DNA of 64,000 bases from an uncultured bacterium. GTDB lineage: Bacteria > Myxococcota_A > Bradymonadia > Bradymonadales > Bradymonadaceae. The DNA lies in contig CALJNB010000014.1 of NCBI GenBank assembly GCA_937981985.1, forward strand, positions 1 to 64,000, written 5' to 3'. Both the position numbers and the translations under genes were made by a program. Positions 38,401 through 49,168 of this stretch are shown piece by piece; the first letter of the stretch is position 1, and each line of letters starts with the position of its first letter. A model generated the notes under the pieces. It was given only the letters and a program-made list of their open reading frames with translations, did no database searches and was not told the DNA's origin.

Positions 38401-38781
38401 GGATGTCCTTGAAATCGATTTTAGATCGTATTGAAGGAGTTCGATTTGTTCTAGATCCTCAGTGCGTTGTGTCGAAAGGATATCGATCGGAACCGGGACA
38501 AGGTTGTCATGCCAAGAAGTGTTATCGACATGGGACCATTCGTAACGACCGCTCTCGTATACGGGGCGAATTTCTCGAGTGATTTCGACGAGATGCGTAT
38601 CCATTGAGTTTCTTAACATCCTGGGATGGGTCCGCGAATAGATGTCAATGATCGCGGTTCGAAGTCGGTCTAAGGTCGGTTGAGCAGCATCTCCCGCTAC
38701 CGAAATTTCGGGTAGCGTTAACGTCTCGGCGATCCAGGTCGTGTCATATTCTCGCAGGACAACGGGGAGAGTGAACTTCAT
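35458..38781 (-). CDS. Clp/Hsp100-type double-AAA+ ATPase with C-terminal release-factor PCRF-like domain (paralog 1)
   Basis: D1 Walker A GPTRVGKTA; D2 GPTGVGKTE, VLLDEIEKAH, FYRPEFLGRID; C-terminal SPQFWNDPRAAELAANAEKIRRVI...FYKTLIGWYEEWAAINEWEFSI...LLRVEEGIHRYV; overlaps the downstream gene by 10 bp. Confidence 0.87.
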   Translation of the reverse strand: MKFTLPVVLREYDTTWIAETLTLPEISVAGDAAQPTLDRLRTAIIDIYSRTHPRMLRNSMDTHLVEITREIRPVYESGRYEWSHVDNTSWHDNLVPVPIDILSTQRTEDLEQIELLQYDLKSISRTSDDEQDLDVIDRMLGPIRENSWAVANHRPLSKSTKIVHIEIEFEPIDLSTVPPETIFVNEFSRTSGTGGVSEEASPTLNKVAQKWDFKDQKEAEESGFAEVFEREKLVDEIQSLVDGEKAISIVLVGPTRVGKTALLRHLAWRKNTAHQQKDAINRTIFFADAPRLVSTAPQGGLWQEQVQDILTELENTDAILYLGRLIAALDAGKYDGSDYNLAQFVRPYLSNDRIRIISEASIEEWAEIERRDVGFARNFTVVRVEDPAPKTAQIIVQKAAKRFAEKLDFELSDDAISRAWLLQKRFAVYGSPVGRTIEFISRTVRRALAKYKKALSEKELVEAFCEDTGLPPVLLLDSQQLRPQTVFDALAKRVVGQDDAIQSVANIVSITKAGLSSPDRPLGSFMFVGPTGVGKTELAKSLAAFLFGSEDRMIRLDMSEYAQSDAYGRLIGEGNQDGELAGPVRREPFSVVLLDEIEKAHPSVYDVLLQVLGEARLTDVKGRTTRFQNTIIIMTSNLGVDNMRPAIGFGDANKADYSEHFRKEAERFYRPEFLGRIDQFIAFRSLPIDTVTQIARRSLAKIQERDGFVSQDVTLHFEDDVAAFLARKGYHEKYGARPLKREIEQELVWKLADKLARTKDKVDVGGARKINISVQKDALKIVVNTISATKEDFETRSRLLSQVDEVSNLRRRLSSYVHTVLFGELEWEIENFDISTQSPQFWNDPRAAELAANAEKIRRVIQPADEITAELESLEDLSTEAYHTRSFDLLPEIGSRLEVLETGVDDIFVQAMNVSYDMPDEVVLFIFDRSPQQDFYKTLIGWYEEWAAINEWEFSIWMPRDAELPSDEYRADFERESWEKIEEISDGVELLALSFNGFNARPLLRVEEGIHRYVSNSGNGTCQIVVRGEQAAWPYSQDVAKRSYPNFPARTYNFRINDVTMNFGVRQEFYGGVLETMSAKLDPNNPIAALADQIRDEAWYLSALDWE

Positions 38782-38949
38782 ATATACCTAATGGAAACTG
38801 ATGGGTGAACTTTCACTTCTTAAAGGAAAAAGGTCAATACGCTTCAGAGAGATATAACGTTTTTCGGTCAAGTTATGGACCCTACGGAAAACGGCTCGAC
38901 TATATTTCTAATCGCTAGGTTGCTTTTCGAAGCGTCGGGCTAAGCTCAT

Positions 38950-39387
38950 TTATATAGGCTTAAAATAATTCGTTACGCGAGCTTTGCATAAGACCCGATC
39001 CTTGTCCAAATGATACACTTCCACTTCATGAAATACGAAAGATTGTGCGCGACGTAGGAGTTTTGCGGTGATGCGTAGCTCCCCTTTTTTAGCACTGCTA
39101 AGATGCGTTCCGTTAATATCCACACCTACAGGCGCCGCGACCGTTAAATCACATAGCCAAGCCGCGTGAAAACTTGCGACCGTCTCCGCGAAAAGTAGAC
39201 TTACACCGCCGTGAAGTAAGCCGAAGGGCTGCCGATGAGCATCCGTCATTGTCGATTCGATGACGAATCGTTCATCGTCGAGGTAAGTCGCCCGAGTGTC
39301 CAGGTGTGCCATCGCCGTGCGGGGCGCAAATTCACTGAACATTTTCATCCAAGTTTCGGGGTCTTTATCGTTAAGGTTGTTGTCCAC
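38950..39387 (-). CDS. PaaI/YbdB-like hotdog thioesterase
   Basis: PFGLLHGGVSLLFAETVASFHAAWLC...VGVDINGTHLSSAKKGELRITAKLL. Confidence 0.85.
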   Translation of the reverse strand: MDNNLNDKDPETWMKMFSEFAPRTAMAHLDTRATYLDDERFVIESTMTDAHRQPFGLLHGGVSLLFAETVASFHAAWLCDLTVAAPVGVDINGTHLSSAKKGELRITAKLLRRAQSFVFHEVEVYHLDKDRVLCKARVTNYFKPI

Positions 39388-39648
39388 GAGATGCCTTATT
39401 TTGGTAGGGATAAGTCTTCGCCAGAGCGCTACTCATAGTCGAATGTTCAGTGAAAGTAAAAGATCACAAAATACTTGTATAACCACTTGACAAACTTTGA
39501 AAAAATACACTAGTTTCCCGACTCAATTTTTGGACTTTTTAGTTGGCCCGGAATTTGAAGCGTTTAAGGAATTAAGCGCTACCGAGCCGCCAGAAATTGA
39601 ATCGTAGTTTGAAACAATTGTTTTGACTAGGACTGATAAATACCGCTT

Positions 39649-39671
39649 CAACGCTCCTCCGGAGGACGTTG
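39649..39671 (+). promoter_or_regulatory. Strong hairpin in the rpoB 5' leader
   Basis: CAACG-C-TCCTCC/GGAGGA-CGTTG inverted repeat with a single bulge, ~110 bp before the rpoB ATG. Confidence 0.5.
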
Positions 39672-39778
39672 GAATAAAAAAGGGTTCCTTGCTAATAGAA
39701 AGTTGGCGAAGGTGCCCATGATGTATTTTCGGCCTCAGGATGATTGTAAGCTACCGCATCTTACCATGGAGCGTTTGA

Positions 39779-42700
39779 ATGGCAGTCACCATTAAGTCGA
39801 ACTTCCGAGCCCGTAGAAATTACGGAACAGTAGAAAAAATTGCCGAGATCCCAAATCTCATTGGCATACAGAAGCGTTCTTTTGAAGAATTTCTTCAGGC
39901 GAATGTTCCGAGCCATGAAAGAACGGAAACCGGTCTACAAGGTGTGTTCAAGAGTGTGTTTCCGATACATTCTTACAACAACATCTCTACGCTTGAGTTC
40001 TTAAGTTACCACCTTGAGGAACCCAATTACGACATTAAGGAGTGTATCGCTCGCGGTTACACCTACGAGCGCGTTGTTCACGTGAATGTCCAATTGTCTA
40101 TTTGGGTAGTTGATGAAGAAACCGGCGCACGTTCGCTTCGCGATGTGAAAGAAAAGACCGTTTTCTTTGGTAAGATCCCAATGATGACCGAGAAGGGAAC
40201 CTTCGTTATAAACGGGACTGAGCGCGTCATTGTAAGTCAACTTCACCGTTCGCCCGGTGCTTTCTTTGATCATGATAATGGGAAGAAGCATTCTTCTGGA
40301 AAGTTTTTATATTCTGGTCGTGTGTCACCTTACCGCGGTTCTTGGTTGGATTTTGAGTTTGATGCAAAAGACATCTTGCACGTTAGAATTGACCGAAAGT
40401 TGAAAATGCCGGCCACGATTCTTCTGCGTGCGCTTGGGTACACAACAGAACAACTTCTTGCCTACTATTATAACACGGAACATTTCTTCATGAAGAATGG
40501 CATGTACTTTAAGCATGTCAATTTGGATACTTTGGAAGGGCAGACCGTTTCTGTGGATATCCTGGATGACGAAGGGAACCTTATCATCGCAAAGGATAAA
40601 CGTTTCACGCGTGGTAGTCTCCGTCGACTTGAAAAAGCGCAGATTAAATCTATTCCGGTCTTATTAGAAGATTTGGTGGGTAAAGTTGCCTCTTCGGATA
40701 TTTACGATAGCGAAACAGGTGAAATTATTGTCGATACTAACTCTGACATCACTGAGAAGATGGTTGAGGAGATGCAGATCCGTGGCATCACTGATGTTCA
40801 TGTTTTGTTCATCGACGAACGCGTTTCAGGTCCGTTCATCCGTAATACGCTTATCGCCGATAAGATTGAAACAACGGATCGCGCCATCTTGGAGATCTAT
40901 CAGCGCATGCGTCCCGGTGACCCACCGACGGAAGAACAAGCACAGAATTTGTTTGATAATCTTTTCTTCAATCCTGATCGTTACGATCTCGGACCCGTGG
41001 GCCGTTTGAAGCTTAATTTCAAGTTCCATCGTGAGATTATTGAGCCTTTAGAAGAGAAGATGAGAAAGCTTGTTTCTAAACTCGAAAAAACTGAAGGAGC
41101 AAAAGCGATTGCTGAAGTCGAAGAGAAGATTGCGAAAGTGCAAGCAGAGATCGACCCATGGTTCATCGCGACGCTACGTGAGGAAGATATCCTCGAAGCA
41201 GTTCGCTATCTCGTCGAACTTAGAAACGGAAAAGGTATCGTTGATGATATCGACCACTTAGGAAATCGTCGTGTTCGTACCGTCGGTGAACTTCTCGAGA
41301 ATCAGTATCGAATCGGTTTATATCGAATGGAGCGTGGCATTAAAGAGAAGATGCAATCGTCCGGCGATATGGAAACCGCATCTCCGGAAGAGATGATTAA
41401 TGCCAAGCCGGTCGATGCCGTTATCAAAGAGTATTTTGGTTCAGCTCAGCTTTCTCAATTTATGGATCAAACGAATCCATTGAGTGAAGTGACACATAAG
41501 CGTCGTCTTTCAGCGCTTGGGCCCGGTGGTCTTACTCGTGATCGTGCCGGATTCGAAGTCCGCGATGTCCACTTGACTCACTACGGTCGAATTTGTCCGA
41601 TTGAAACACCCGAGGGACCAAATATTGGATTGATCGCGTCGTTGTCTACTTTTGCACGAATCAATCAATATGGTTTCATTGAGACCCCTTATCGCCGTGT
41701 GAGAAACAAAAAAGTAACGGACGAAGTTCGATACTACTCGGCCCTTGAAGAGCAAAATAACGTTATTGCGCAGGCAACAACCCCAACTAAAGGTAAGACA
41801 ATTACGGGCGATCTCATCGCTGCACGTAAAAATGGCGAAACCTCGTTGGTGACTGCTGACGAAATTACGCTTATGGATGTGAGCCCAAATCAGCTTGTCA
41901 GTATTGGTGCTGGTTTGATTCCATTTTTGGAAAATGATGATGCAAATCGCGCTCTCATGGGGGCCAACATGCAGCGTCAGGCCGTTCCTTTGATGAAAAC
42001 GGATGCGCCCTTTGTGGGTACCGGTATCGAGCGTATTATTGCGCGCGACTCTGGTGTCACCATCGTCTCCAAGCGTGCCGGTGTTGTTGAAGTTGCTGAT
42101 GCCGAACGTATCGTTGTTCGTCCAGAGCCAAAAGACGGCGAGCTTTTCGTAAAACCTGATATTTATAAGTTGGTTAAATTTTCACGCTCGAATCAAGCAA
42201 CCTGTATCAATCAGAAACCGATTGTAAGTGTTGGTGATCGCGTGGAGTTTAACGAGATTATCGCTGATGGTCCGTCAACCCAACGTGGTGAACTCGCACT
42301 CGGGCGTAACATCACCGTCGCATTCATGCCTTGGGGAGGTTATAATTTCGAGGATTCGATTCTTATTAACGAACGTCTCGTCAATGATGATATTTATACT
42401 TCGATTCATATTGAAGAATTTGAATGTGTCGCTCGTGAAACGAAATTAGGTGCTGAGGAAATTACTGTCGACATTCCTAATGTCGGTGAGGAAGCCCTAG
42501 CCGATCTCGATGAATCAGGGATCGTGCGTATTGGTGCTGAAGTTGGGCCGCTTGATATTCTGGTTGGTAAAATTACTCCAAAAAGTGAATCAACCCCTTC
42601 GCCAGAGGAAAAACTACTTCGTGCGATCTTCGGAGAAAAAGCGGGCGATGTTCGTGATTCATCTTTGAAGATGCCACCTGGCGCTCGAGGTACCGTCATT

Positions 42701-43990
42701 TCAGCGCGTGTATTCCAAAGGGAAGACGTACTGAAGGATACCCGTACGAAACAAATCGAAGATATGGAAGAGGCTAAACTCCTCAAAGATCAGAATGATG
42801 AAATCCGCATTCTTCGAGAGGCTGCTTATCGCAAGCTCGCTGATATGTTCATCGGTAAGAAACTGGGCGATGATTTGGTGGATGACGGCGATACCGTCCT
42901 TCTCAAAAAAGGAACGGTTCTCAGTCAGGCGAATATGGACAAAATTCCTAAGCGTTACTGGGGCGATATTGAGATTAACGACGATGTCGATGATAAAACG
43001 ATGGAGCTTTTGGGCCTCGTCGAAGATGAAGTACTCGAAGCACGTGTTGCCTATGGTAGCCGAATCGAAAAGATTCGCCGAGGTGATGAGCTTTCTCCTG
43101 GCGTTATCAAGATGGTCAAGGTCTATGTTGCAATTAAACGTAAGATTCAGGTTGGCGATAAAATGGCAGGTCGTCACGGAAATAAAGGTGTGATTAGTCG
43201 CATTTTACCTGAAGAGGACATGCCTTTCCTTGAAGACGGTACGACCGTTGATATGCTTCTTAATCCGCTTGGTGTACCGAGTCGCATGAACGTGGGTCAG
43301 GTTCTGGAAACGCACTTGGGTTGGGCTGCGAAAAATATGGGGCTGCGAATCGGTGAGCTCCTAGAAGAAGCAGGCACCGAAGCAGTCATCAAGAAGACGC
43401 TAAAGGCGGCTTTTTCGGACGACTATCATGAACTTATCGACTCTCTTGACGATAAAGGTTTACGCGATTTCGCGAAGACCACAAAGCGTGGGATTCATAT
43501 TGCGACGCCTGTTTTTGATAGTGCACCCGAGGACTCCATCAAGGAATTGTTAGAGACTGCTGGGATGAACGCGACTGGCCAATCCATTCTCTTCGACGGA
43601 AGGACAGGAGATATGTTCATCAACGATGTCACAGTTGGCGTCATGTATGTTCTTAAGCTTCACCATCTTGTTGATAATAAAATTCACGCCAGATCGATTG
43701 GGCCTTATAGCCTTGTGACGCAGCAACCATTGGGCGGTAAAGCACAGTTTGGTGGTCAACGTCTCGGTGAGATGGAAGTTTGGGCAATTGAGGCTTATGG
43801 CGCTGCATTTACTTTGCAGGAATTCCTGACGGTGAAGTCCGATGATGTTCAAGGTCGTACGCGCATTTACGAATCGATTGTAAAAGGTGAGTTCGAACTC
43901 GATCCGGGTTTGCCGGAGAGCTTTAATGTTTTGATTAAAGAACTTCACGCTCTCTGTTTGAATGTCGAACTTCTTGAAGACGTCGGTTAA
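39779..43990 (+). CDS. rpoB: RNA polymerase beta subunit
   Basis: Full-length 1403 aa; [75 protein letters not shown]. Confidence 0.98.
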   Translation: MAVTIKSNFRARRNYGTVEKIAEIPNLIGIQKRSFEEFLQANVPSHERTETGLQGVFKSVFPIHSYNNISTLEFLSYHLEEPNYDIKECIARGYTYERVVHVNVQLSIWVVDEETGARSLRDVKEKTVFFGKIPMMTEKGTFVINGTERVIVSQLHRSPGAFFDHDNGKKHSSGKFLYSGRVSPYRGSWLDFEFDAKDILHVRIDRKLKMPATILLRALGYTTEQLLAYYYNTEHFFMKNGMYFKHVNLDTLEGQTVSVDILDDEGNLIIAKDKRFTRGSLRRLEKAQIKSIPVLLEDLVGKVASSDIYDSETGEIIVDTNSDITEKMVEEMQIRGITDVHVLFIDERVSGPFIRNTLIADKIETTDRAILEIYQRMRPGDPPTEEQAQNLFDNLFFNPDRYDLGPVGRLKLNFKFHREIIEPLEEKMRKLVSKLEKTEGAKAIAEVEEKIAKVQAEIDPWFIATLREEDILEAVRYLVELRNGKGIVDDIDHLGNRRVRTVGELLENQYRIGLYRMERGIKEKMQSSGDMETASPEEMINAKPVDAVIKEYFGSAQLSQFMDQTNPLSEVTHKRRLSALGPGGLTRDRAGFEVRDVHLTHYGRICPIETPEGPNIGLIASLSTFARINQYGFIETPYRRVRNKKVTDEVRYYSALEEQNNVIAQATTPTKGKTITGDLIAARKNGETSLVTADEITLMDVSPNQLVSIGAGLIPFLENDDANRALMGANMQRQAVPLMKTDAPFVGTGIERIIARDSGVTIVSKRAGVVEVADAERIVVRPEPKDGELFVKPDIYKLVKFSRSNQATCINQKPIVSVGDRVEFNEIIADGPSTQRGELALGRNITVAFMPWGGYNFEDSILINERLVNDDIYTSIHIEEFECVARETKLGAEEITVDIPNVGEEALADLDESGIVRIGAEVGPLDILVGKITPKSESTPSPEEKLLRAIFGEKAGDVRDSSLKMPPGARGTVISARVFQREDVLKDTRTKQIEDMEEAKLLKDQNDEIRILREAAYRKLADMFIGKKLGDDLVDDGDTVLLKKGTVLSQANMDKIPKRYWGDIEINDDVDDKTMELLGLVEDEVLEARVAYGSRIEKIRRGDELSPGVIKMVKVYVAIKRKIQVGDKMAGRHGNKGVISRILPEEDMPFLEDGTTVDMLLNPLGVPSRMNVGQVLETHLGWAAKNMGLRIGELLEEAGTEAVIKKTLKAAFSDDYHELIDSLDDKGLRDFAKTTKRGIHIATPVFDSAPEDSIKELLETAGMNATGQSILFDGRTGDMFINDVTVGVMYVLKLHHLVDNKIHARSIGPYSLVTQQPLGGKAQFGGQRLGEMEVWAIEAYGAAFTLQEFLTVKSDDVQGRTRIYESIVKGEFELDPGLPESFNVLIKELHALCLNVELLEDVG

Positions 43991-44053
43991 TAAGCGCTTG
44001 ATTGTGCATAACGTTTCTAATAATTTTGAAAGTAATACATAAGGATAAATAAT

Positions 44054-47000
44054 ATGAAGAATCTCTTCAGTTTTATCGAAAAAACAAAAGACCCGCTTAG
44101 CTTTTCCGCAATTCGCATTGGTATCGCCGCACCGGAGAAAATCCGTGAGTGGAGCCACGGCGAGGTAAAGAAACCTGAAACGATTAATTATCGTACGTTC
44201 AAACCAGAACCCGATGGACTTTTTTGTTCGAAAATCTTCGGACCCGTGAAAGACTTTGAATGCAAATGTGGTAAATACAAGCGCATGAAACACCGTGGCG
44301 TTGTTTGCGAGAAGTGCGGCGTTGAAGTGATTCAGGCCAAGGTTCGTCGTGAACGTTTGGGTCATATCAATCTTGCGACACCCGTTGCACATATTTGGTT
44401 TTTGAAAAGTCTTCCTTCTCGTATCGGTAATCTTTTAGATATTCGTCTTAAAGACATCGAGAAAGTCCTTTACTGCGTTGCATTCATCGTGACCGATCCA
44501 GGGATGACACCGCTTCAAAAAGGTGAGGTTCTTTCCGAGAAGAAGTATAATCAATACCTTCTCGAATACGGCGAAGTATTTACGGCGAGCATGGGGGCTG
44601 TCGCGATTCGCGAAATGTTAGCTGAGCTCGATGTACACAAAGAATCGATGGAACTCCGCGCAGAAATGAAAGAAGCTTCTAGTGCGGCGAAACGAAAGAA
44701 AATCGCAAAGCGTCTGAGAATTGTTGAGGCGGTTCGTGATTCTGGGAATGATCCTGAGTGGCTCATTCTCGATGTTATCCCCGTTCTGCCACCGGATCTA
44801 CGTCCACTTGTCCCTCTCGAGGGCGGTCGTTTTGCAACTTCGGATCTCAATGATTTATATCGTCGTGTTATAAATCGTAACAACCGTTTGAACAAACTAC
44901 TCGCGATTCAAGCTCCTGAGATTATTCTCCGGAACGAAAAGCGTATGCTTCAAGAAGCTGTCGATGCTCTATTTGACAATGGGCGGCGTGGAAAAACGAT
45001 TCATGGCGCAAACAGACGTCCATTGAAGTCTCTTTCTGATATGATTAAAGGGAAACAAGGGCGTTTCCGTCAGAATCTATTGGGAAAACGTGTCGATTAT
45101 AGCGGTCGTTCCGTTATCGTGGTCGGACCGCAATTAAAGCTTCATCAATGTGGTCTGCCGAAAAAAATGGCGCTCGAACTGTTCAAGCCATTCATTTACG
45201 AAAAACTAACTCGACGTGAACACGTTTATACGATCAAGTCCGCTAAGAAAATGGTCGAGAAAAAGGGCGAGCTTGTTTGGGACATCCTAGACGAAGTTAT
45301 TAAAGAACATCCTGTCATGTTGAATCGTGCCCCCACGCTTCACCGTCTCGGAATTCAGGCTTTTGAACCGGTTTTGGTTGAAGGTAAAGCGATTCAGCTT
45401 CATCCCCTCGTCTGTTCTGCATACAACGCGGATTTCGATGGTGATCAGATGGCTGTTCACGTTCCGCTCTCATTCGAAGCGCAGATGGAAGTACGCGTTC
45501 TACTTTTGAGTACAAATAACATTCTTTCGCCATCCAATGGTGGGCCGGTTATTGGACCTTCTCAGGATATCGTTCTTGGATGTTACTACATGACACGCGC
45601 GCGTCCTCTCGTTCTGGGTTCTTTTGAAGCACCTTCGAAAGGTGTGCCGATGAGAGGCGTTTACTCGAGTATCGAAGAAGTCCGAATGGCGTACGATAAC
45701 GATAAAGTAGATCTCCAAGCGGCTATTAAGGTCCGTGTTGACGGAGAACTCGTAGATACCACTTGTGGACGCGTTTTGTTCTTTGAAGTTGTTCCTGATG
45801 GAATTGAATTCAAACACGTTAACAAAATTATGAGCAAAAAGATGCTCGGTAATCTCATCGATTTTTGTTTCCGTCACGTCGGTAATAAAGCAACAGTTTT
45901 ACTTGCTGATGCGATTCGTACGATCGGTTTCGAATATTCTACTAAAGCTGGTATCTCGATTTGTATTGGCGATATGGCTATTCCAAAAGAAAAATGGGAT
46001 ATCGTTGCCGAAGCGAAAGCAGAGGTTGCTAGTATTCAGGTTGAGTATATCGAAGGTCTTATCACTGGCGGCGAACGCTACAATAAAGTGGTGGACGAAT
46101 GGGGTAAAGCTACGAAGAAAGTGGCCGATAAGATGAACGAAGGAATTTCTAACTTCACTTATACTAAGCCCGATGGGACAACCTTCACGGACAAATCTTT
46201 CAACTCGGTCTATATTATGGCCGACTCTGGAGCTCGTGGATCGGCACAGCAGATGCGCCAACTTTCCGGAATGCGTGGATTGATGGCAAAACCATCTGGT
46301 GAAATTATTGAAGCACCTATCCTCGCGAATTTCCGCGAGGGACTCACGGTTCTCGAATATTTCACTTCCACACACGGTGCACGTAAAGGACTCGCCGATA
46401 CCGCACTTAAAACGGCTAACTCCGGTTACCTCACGCGTCGTCTCGTTGATGTGGCAAATGATTGTGTCATCCGTGAATTCGATTGTGGAACCCTCGATGG
46501 TGTTGAAACAGCCGCGATCTATAACGACGGTGGTGAGATTATCCAATCTCTCTCAGATCGTATTCTTGGACGTTTTGCACTTGAGCCAGTCTGGGATCAT
46601 AACGACGATATGGTGGTTGATGCTAATCAGGAAATCGACGAGATTACAGCCGAGAAAATTGAAGATGCCGGCGTTGAACGCGTACGCATCCGTTCCGCGC
46701 TTACCTGTCGTACACTTGATGGCGTTTGTGTTCGTTGTTACGGACGCGATCTAGCGCGTGGTCTTGTAGTTAACGTCGGTGAAGCAGTGGGTACCATTGC
46801 CGCGCAATCGATCGGCGAGCCTGGAACCCAGTTGACGATGCGTACATTCCATATTGGTGGCGTCGCTTCTCGTACATCCGAGCAATCAACCCGCGAAGCT
46901 CGCCATGCAGGTGTGGTTAAGTTGCACGATGTTCGCTCTGTTGAACAAAGTGAGGGCGGATCGAAAAGCCAATACGTCGTAATGACCCGTAACGGTGAAA

Positions 47001-48226
47001 TTGCGATACACGACGAACAGGGCAGAGAGCGTGAACGATATCCTCTCATCTACGGCGCTAAACTTTTCTTCAAAGATGGAGATAAAGTTAAAGCCGGAGA
47101 AATGCTTGCTGAATGGGAGCCTTTTGCTACTCCTGTTTTAACCGAATTTGATGGTGTGGTAGAGAAGTTTAAAAAATCTGACATTATCGAAGGCGTTTCC
47201 GTTGAAGAACGTTTTGATGGTAAGACCGGTCTTTCTCGTAACGTTGTCATCGATAGTCGGGACCTAAGCGTTCGACCTCGTATCGTAATCAAAGAAAACA
47301 AGCGTGGCGGAAATGTTCTCACGAGCGTTTTCCTCCCAGCTGGTGCAGCTCTGTTCGTAAACGAGGGCGATGAAGTAACGGCCGGGTCGATTCTAGCGAA
47401 GGTTCCTCGAGAATCTCGTAAGAATCGCGATATTACCGGGGGACTTCCTCGTGTTGAAGAACTTTTTGAAGCACGAAAGCCGAAGGAACAAGCGGTCATC
47501 TCTGAAATCGAAGGAATCGTTTCTTTCGGTAAAGAAACCAAAGGAAAGCGTACTGTTATTGTGACACCTGATGTTGGTGAAGCGAAGAGCTATAGTGTTC
47601 CGAAGCGTCGTCACGTACACGTGATTGAGGGCGACCGGATTCAAGCCGGCGAGGCGCTGATGGAAGGCTCTGAAAATCCTCACGATATTTTGCGTATTAA
47701 AGGCCGTAAAGAGCTTGCAAACTATATGGTGGATGAAATTCAGGAAGTTTACCGACTCCAGGGCGTTAAAATCAATGATAAGCACATTGAGGTTATTGTT
47801 CGTCAGATGCTTCGCAAAGTTAGAATCATCAATGTTGGTGATACCGACTTCTTGACCGACGAGCAGGTTGAACGTGACACTTTCGAGTTAGCTAATCGTG
47901 AAGTTATTCAGCGTGGTGGTAAACCAGCTGTTGCCCAGGATTTGTTGCTTGGAATCACCAAAGCTTCGCTTTCGACCGTTAGTTTTCTATCTGCTGCCTC
48001 GTTCCAAGAAACGACCAAAGTGTTAACGCACGCGTCGCTTGAAGGGAAAATCGATAAGCTGAAAGGTCTCAAAGAAAACGTTATCATGGGACGTCTCATT
48101 CCTGCCGGAACCGGCGCTCAAGAATACCAGCGTTTGAAGCATCAGGTTATTCTCCCAGAGGAACTCCCAGACGATATCGTGAATCGTTACGGAACGAACG
48201 ACGAGGAGCTTGCCGCAGGCGAGTAA
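44054..48226 (+). CDS. rpoC: RNA polymerase beta' subunit
   Basis: [15 protein letters not shown], zinc finger [35 protein letters not shown]. Confidence 0.98.
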   Translation: MKNLFSFIEKTKDPLSFSAIRIGIAAPEKIREWSHGEVKKPETINYRTFKPEPDGLFCSKIFGPVKDFECKCGKYKRMKHRGVVCEKCGVEVIQAKVRRERLGHINLATPVAHIWFLKSLPSRIGNLLDIRLKDIEKVLYCVAFIVTDPGMTPLQKGEVLSEKKYNQYLLEYGEVFTASMGAVAIREMLAELDVHKESMELRAEMKEASSAAKRKKIAKRLRIVEAVRDSGNDPEWLILDVIPVLPPDLRPLVPLEGGRFATSDLNDLYRRVINRNNRLNKLLAIQAPEIILRNEKRMLQEAVDALFDNGRRGKTIHGANRRPLKSLSDMIKGKQGRFRQNLLGKRVDYSGRSVIVVGPQLKLHQCGLPKKMALELFKPFIYEKLTRREHVYTIKSAKKMVEKKGELVWDILDEVIKEHPVMLNRAPTLHRLGIQAFEPVLVEGKAIQLHPLVCSAYNADFDGDQMAVHVPLSFEAQMEVRVLLLSTNNILSPSNGGPVIGPSQDIVLGCYYMTRARPLVLGSFEAPSKGVPMRGVYSSIEEVRMAYDNDKVDLQAAIKVRVDGELVDTTCGRVLFFEVVPDGIEFKHVNKIMSKKMLGNLIDFCFRHVGNKATVLLADAIRTIGFEYSTKAGISICIGDMAIPKEKWDIVAEAKAEVASIQVEYIEGLITGGERYNKVVDEWGKATKKVADKMNEGISNFTYTKPDGTTFTDKSFNSVYIMADSGARGSAQQMRQLSGMRGLMAKPSGEIIEAPILANFREGLTVLEYFTSTHGARKGLADTALKTANSGYLTRRLVDVANDCVIREFDCGTLDGVETAAIYNDGGEIIQSLSDRILGRFALEPVWDHNDDMVVDANQEIDEITAEKIEDAGVERVRIRSALTCRTLDGVCVRCYGRDLARGLVVNVGEAVGTIAAQSIGEPGTQLTMRTFHIGGVASRTSEQSTREARHAGVVKLHDVRSVEQSEGGSKSQYVVMTRNGEIAIHDEQGRERERYPLIYGAKLFFKDGDKVKAGEMLAEWEPFATPVLTEFDGVVEKFKKSDIIEGVSVEERFDGKTGLSRNVVIDSRDLSVRPRIVIKENKRGGNVLTSVFLPAGAALFVNEGDEVTAGSILAKVPRESRKNRDITGGLPRVEELFEARKPKEQAVISEIEGIVSFGKETKGKRTVIVTPDVGEAKSYSVPKRRHVHVIEGDRIQAGEALMEGSENPHDILRIKGRKELANYMVDEIQEVYRLQGVKINDKHIEVIVRQMLRKVRIINVGDTDFLTDEQVERDTFELANREVIQRGGKPAVAQDLLLGITKASLSTVSFLSAASFQETTKVLTHASLEGKIDKLKGLKENVIMGRLIPAGTGAQEYQRLKHQVILPEELPDDIVNRYGTNDEELAAGE

Positions 48227-48250
48227 ATTTCTTCTAAGTAGCTAAAAGAA

Positions 48251-48279
48251 AAGCGAGCATTATTGCTCGCTTTTTTTTT
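48251..48279 (+). terminator. Rho-independent terminator after rpoC
   Basis: AAGCGAGCA-TTAT-TGCTCGCTT followed by T9. Confidence 0.9.
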
Positions 48280-48549
48280 GATTTTGTTCGAAGTAGGTTT
48301 TTCTCTATATCGCGTCAGTGCGCTGCAGCACGAACTTGTGAGACCCAAGTTGACGGAGTTCTTAAAACTCGATTTCTTTTAGATTGTTTTTTTTGTTTGG
48401 TGGGAGGCGGAAGCGTTAAAGGACGTTCAAATATCCCCGCAAGGTTGAGTTAACCCGCGGGCTGAATGACGAGTTGCTCCCATATGCGTACCGACCTTGT
48501 CGCTTCGCGCCTGCCTGTATAAGTAGATCCATGTCATCCGAGGAATGAA

Positions 48550-48825
48550 TCACTTCTGAGTCTTTTTCTCGTGAAGTATCATTTTGCATAGGGGACATTT
48601 TCCGTCTCCTTTTTCAGCGCGCGAATAGTGGACGGTTCCCATGTCGCAGTACCAGTGCCCCTCCTTGACTTCGGATTTCTCGATAGGTGGGTTGTGTTCC
48701 CCTTCGATGGTCTCGCTTGTCTTTGCGTTCGCAGGCTTTGCATTTTCGGTTGCTTTGGCGACTTTTGTCTCGGGTTTGCACGCAAAGGTGGAAAAAAAGA
48801 GAAGTGCTATTAGAATCGCTTTCAT
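48550..48825 (-). CDS. Small lipoprotein with heavy-metal-binding (HMBD-like) CDM...CPLCKM domain
   Basis: MKAILIALLFFSTFAC lipobox; GHWYCDMGTVHYSRAEKGDGKCPLCKMIL. Confidence 0.7.
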   Translation of the reverse strand: MKAILIALLFFSTFACKPETKVAKATENAKPANAKTSETIEGEHNPPIEKSEVKEGHWYCDMGTVHYSRAEKGDGKCPLCKMILHEKKTQK

Positions 48826-49041
48826 GGTTACTCCGATTAAGATCGCGTTCACGACTAACATTTTTACATCTCATTTGGGAGCGTAAATGGTCAAAAAGAC
48901 GACAAAAAAAATAAATACAAGTCTTTTGCATAGCATTCTTGATCTGCCGGCATAGCTACTGTATGGTTCCGCGTCCTTCGACCAAAAAATTTGGCGAGGG
49001 AACTAGTCTATCTTTAAAATCCTTAGATTTTAAAGCCGATT

Positions 49042-49114
49042 AGGGGTGTGGCGCAATTGGTAGCGCATCGGATTCCAAATCCGGCGGCTGGGGGTTCGAG
49101 TCCCTCCGCCCCTG
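49042..49114 (+). tRNA. tRNA-Trp(CCA)
   Basis: Acceptor AGGGGTG/CGCCCCT; anticodon arm TCGGA-TTCCAAA-TCCGG; T arm with GGTTCGAGTCC. Confidence 0.93.
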
Positions 49115-49168
49115 TCTAGAAATTGTCGTGAATGCTACGTAAAGCACGCGACCTGTTGAGAGTACCTC

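Noticed and set aside
43550-44392. 280-aa minus-strand ORF across the rpoB end / rpoC start
   Set aside because: Antisense to unambiguous rpoB/rpoC coding sequence; no recognisable domain; typical shadow ORF.
45899-46546. 215-aa minus-strand ORF within rpoC
   Set aside because: Antisense to conserved rpoC; composition consistent with a shadow frame.
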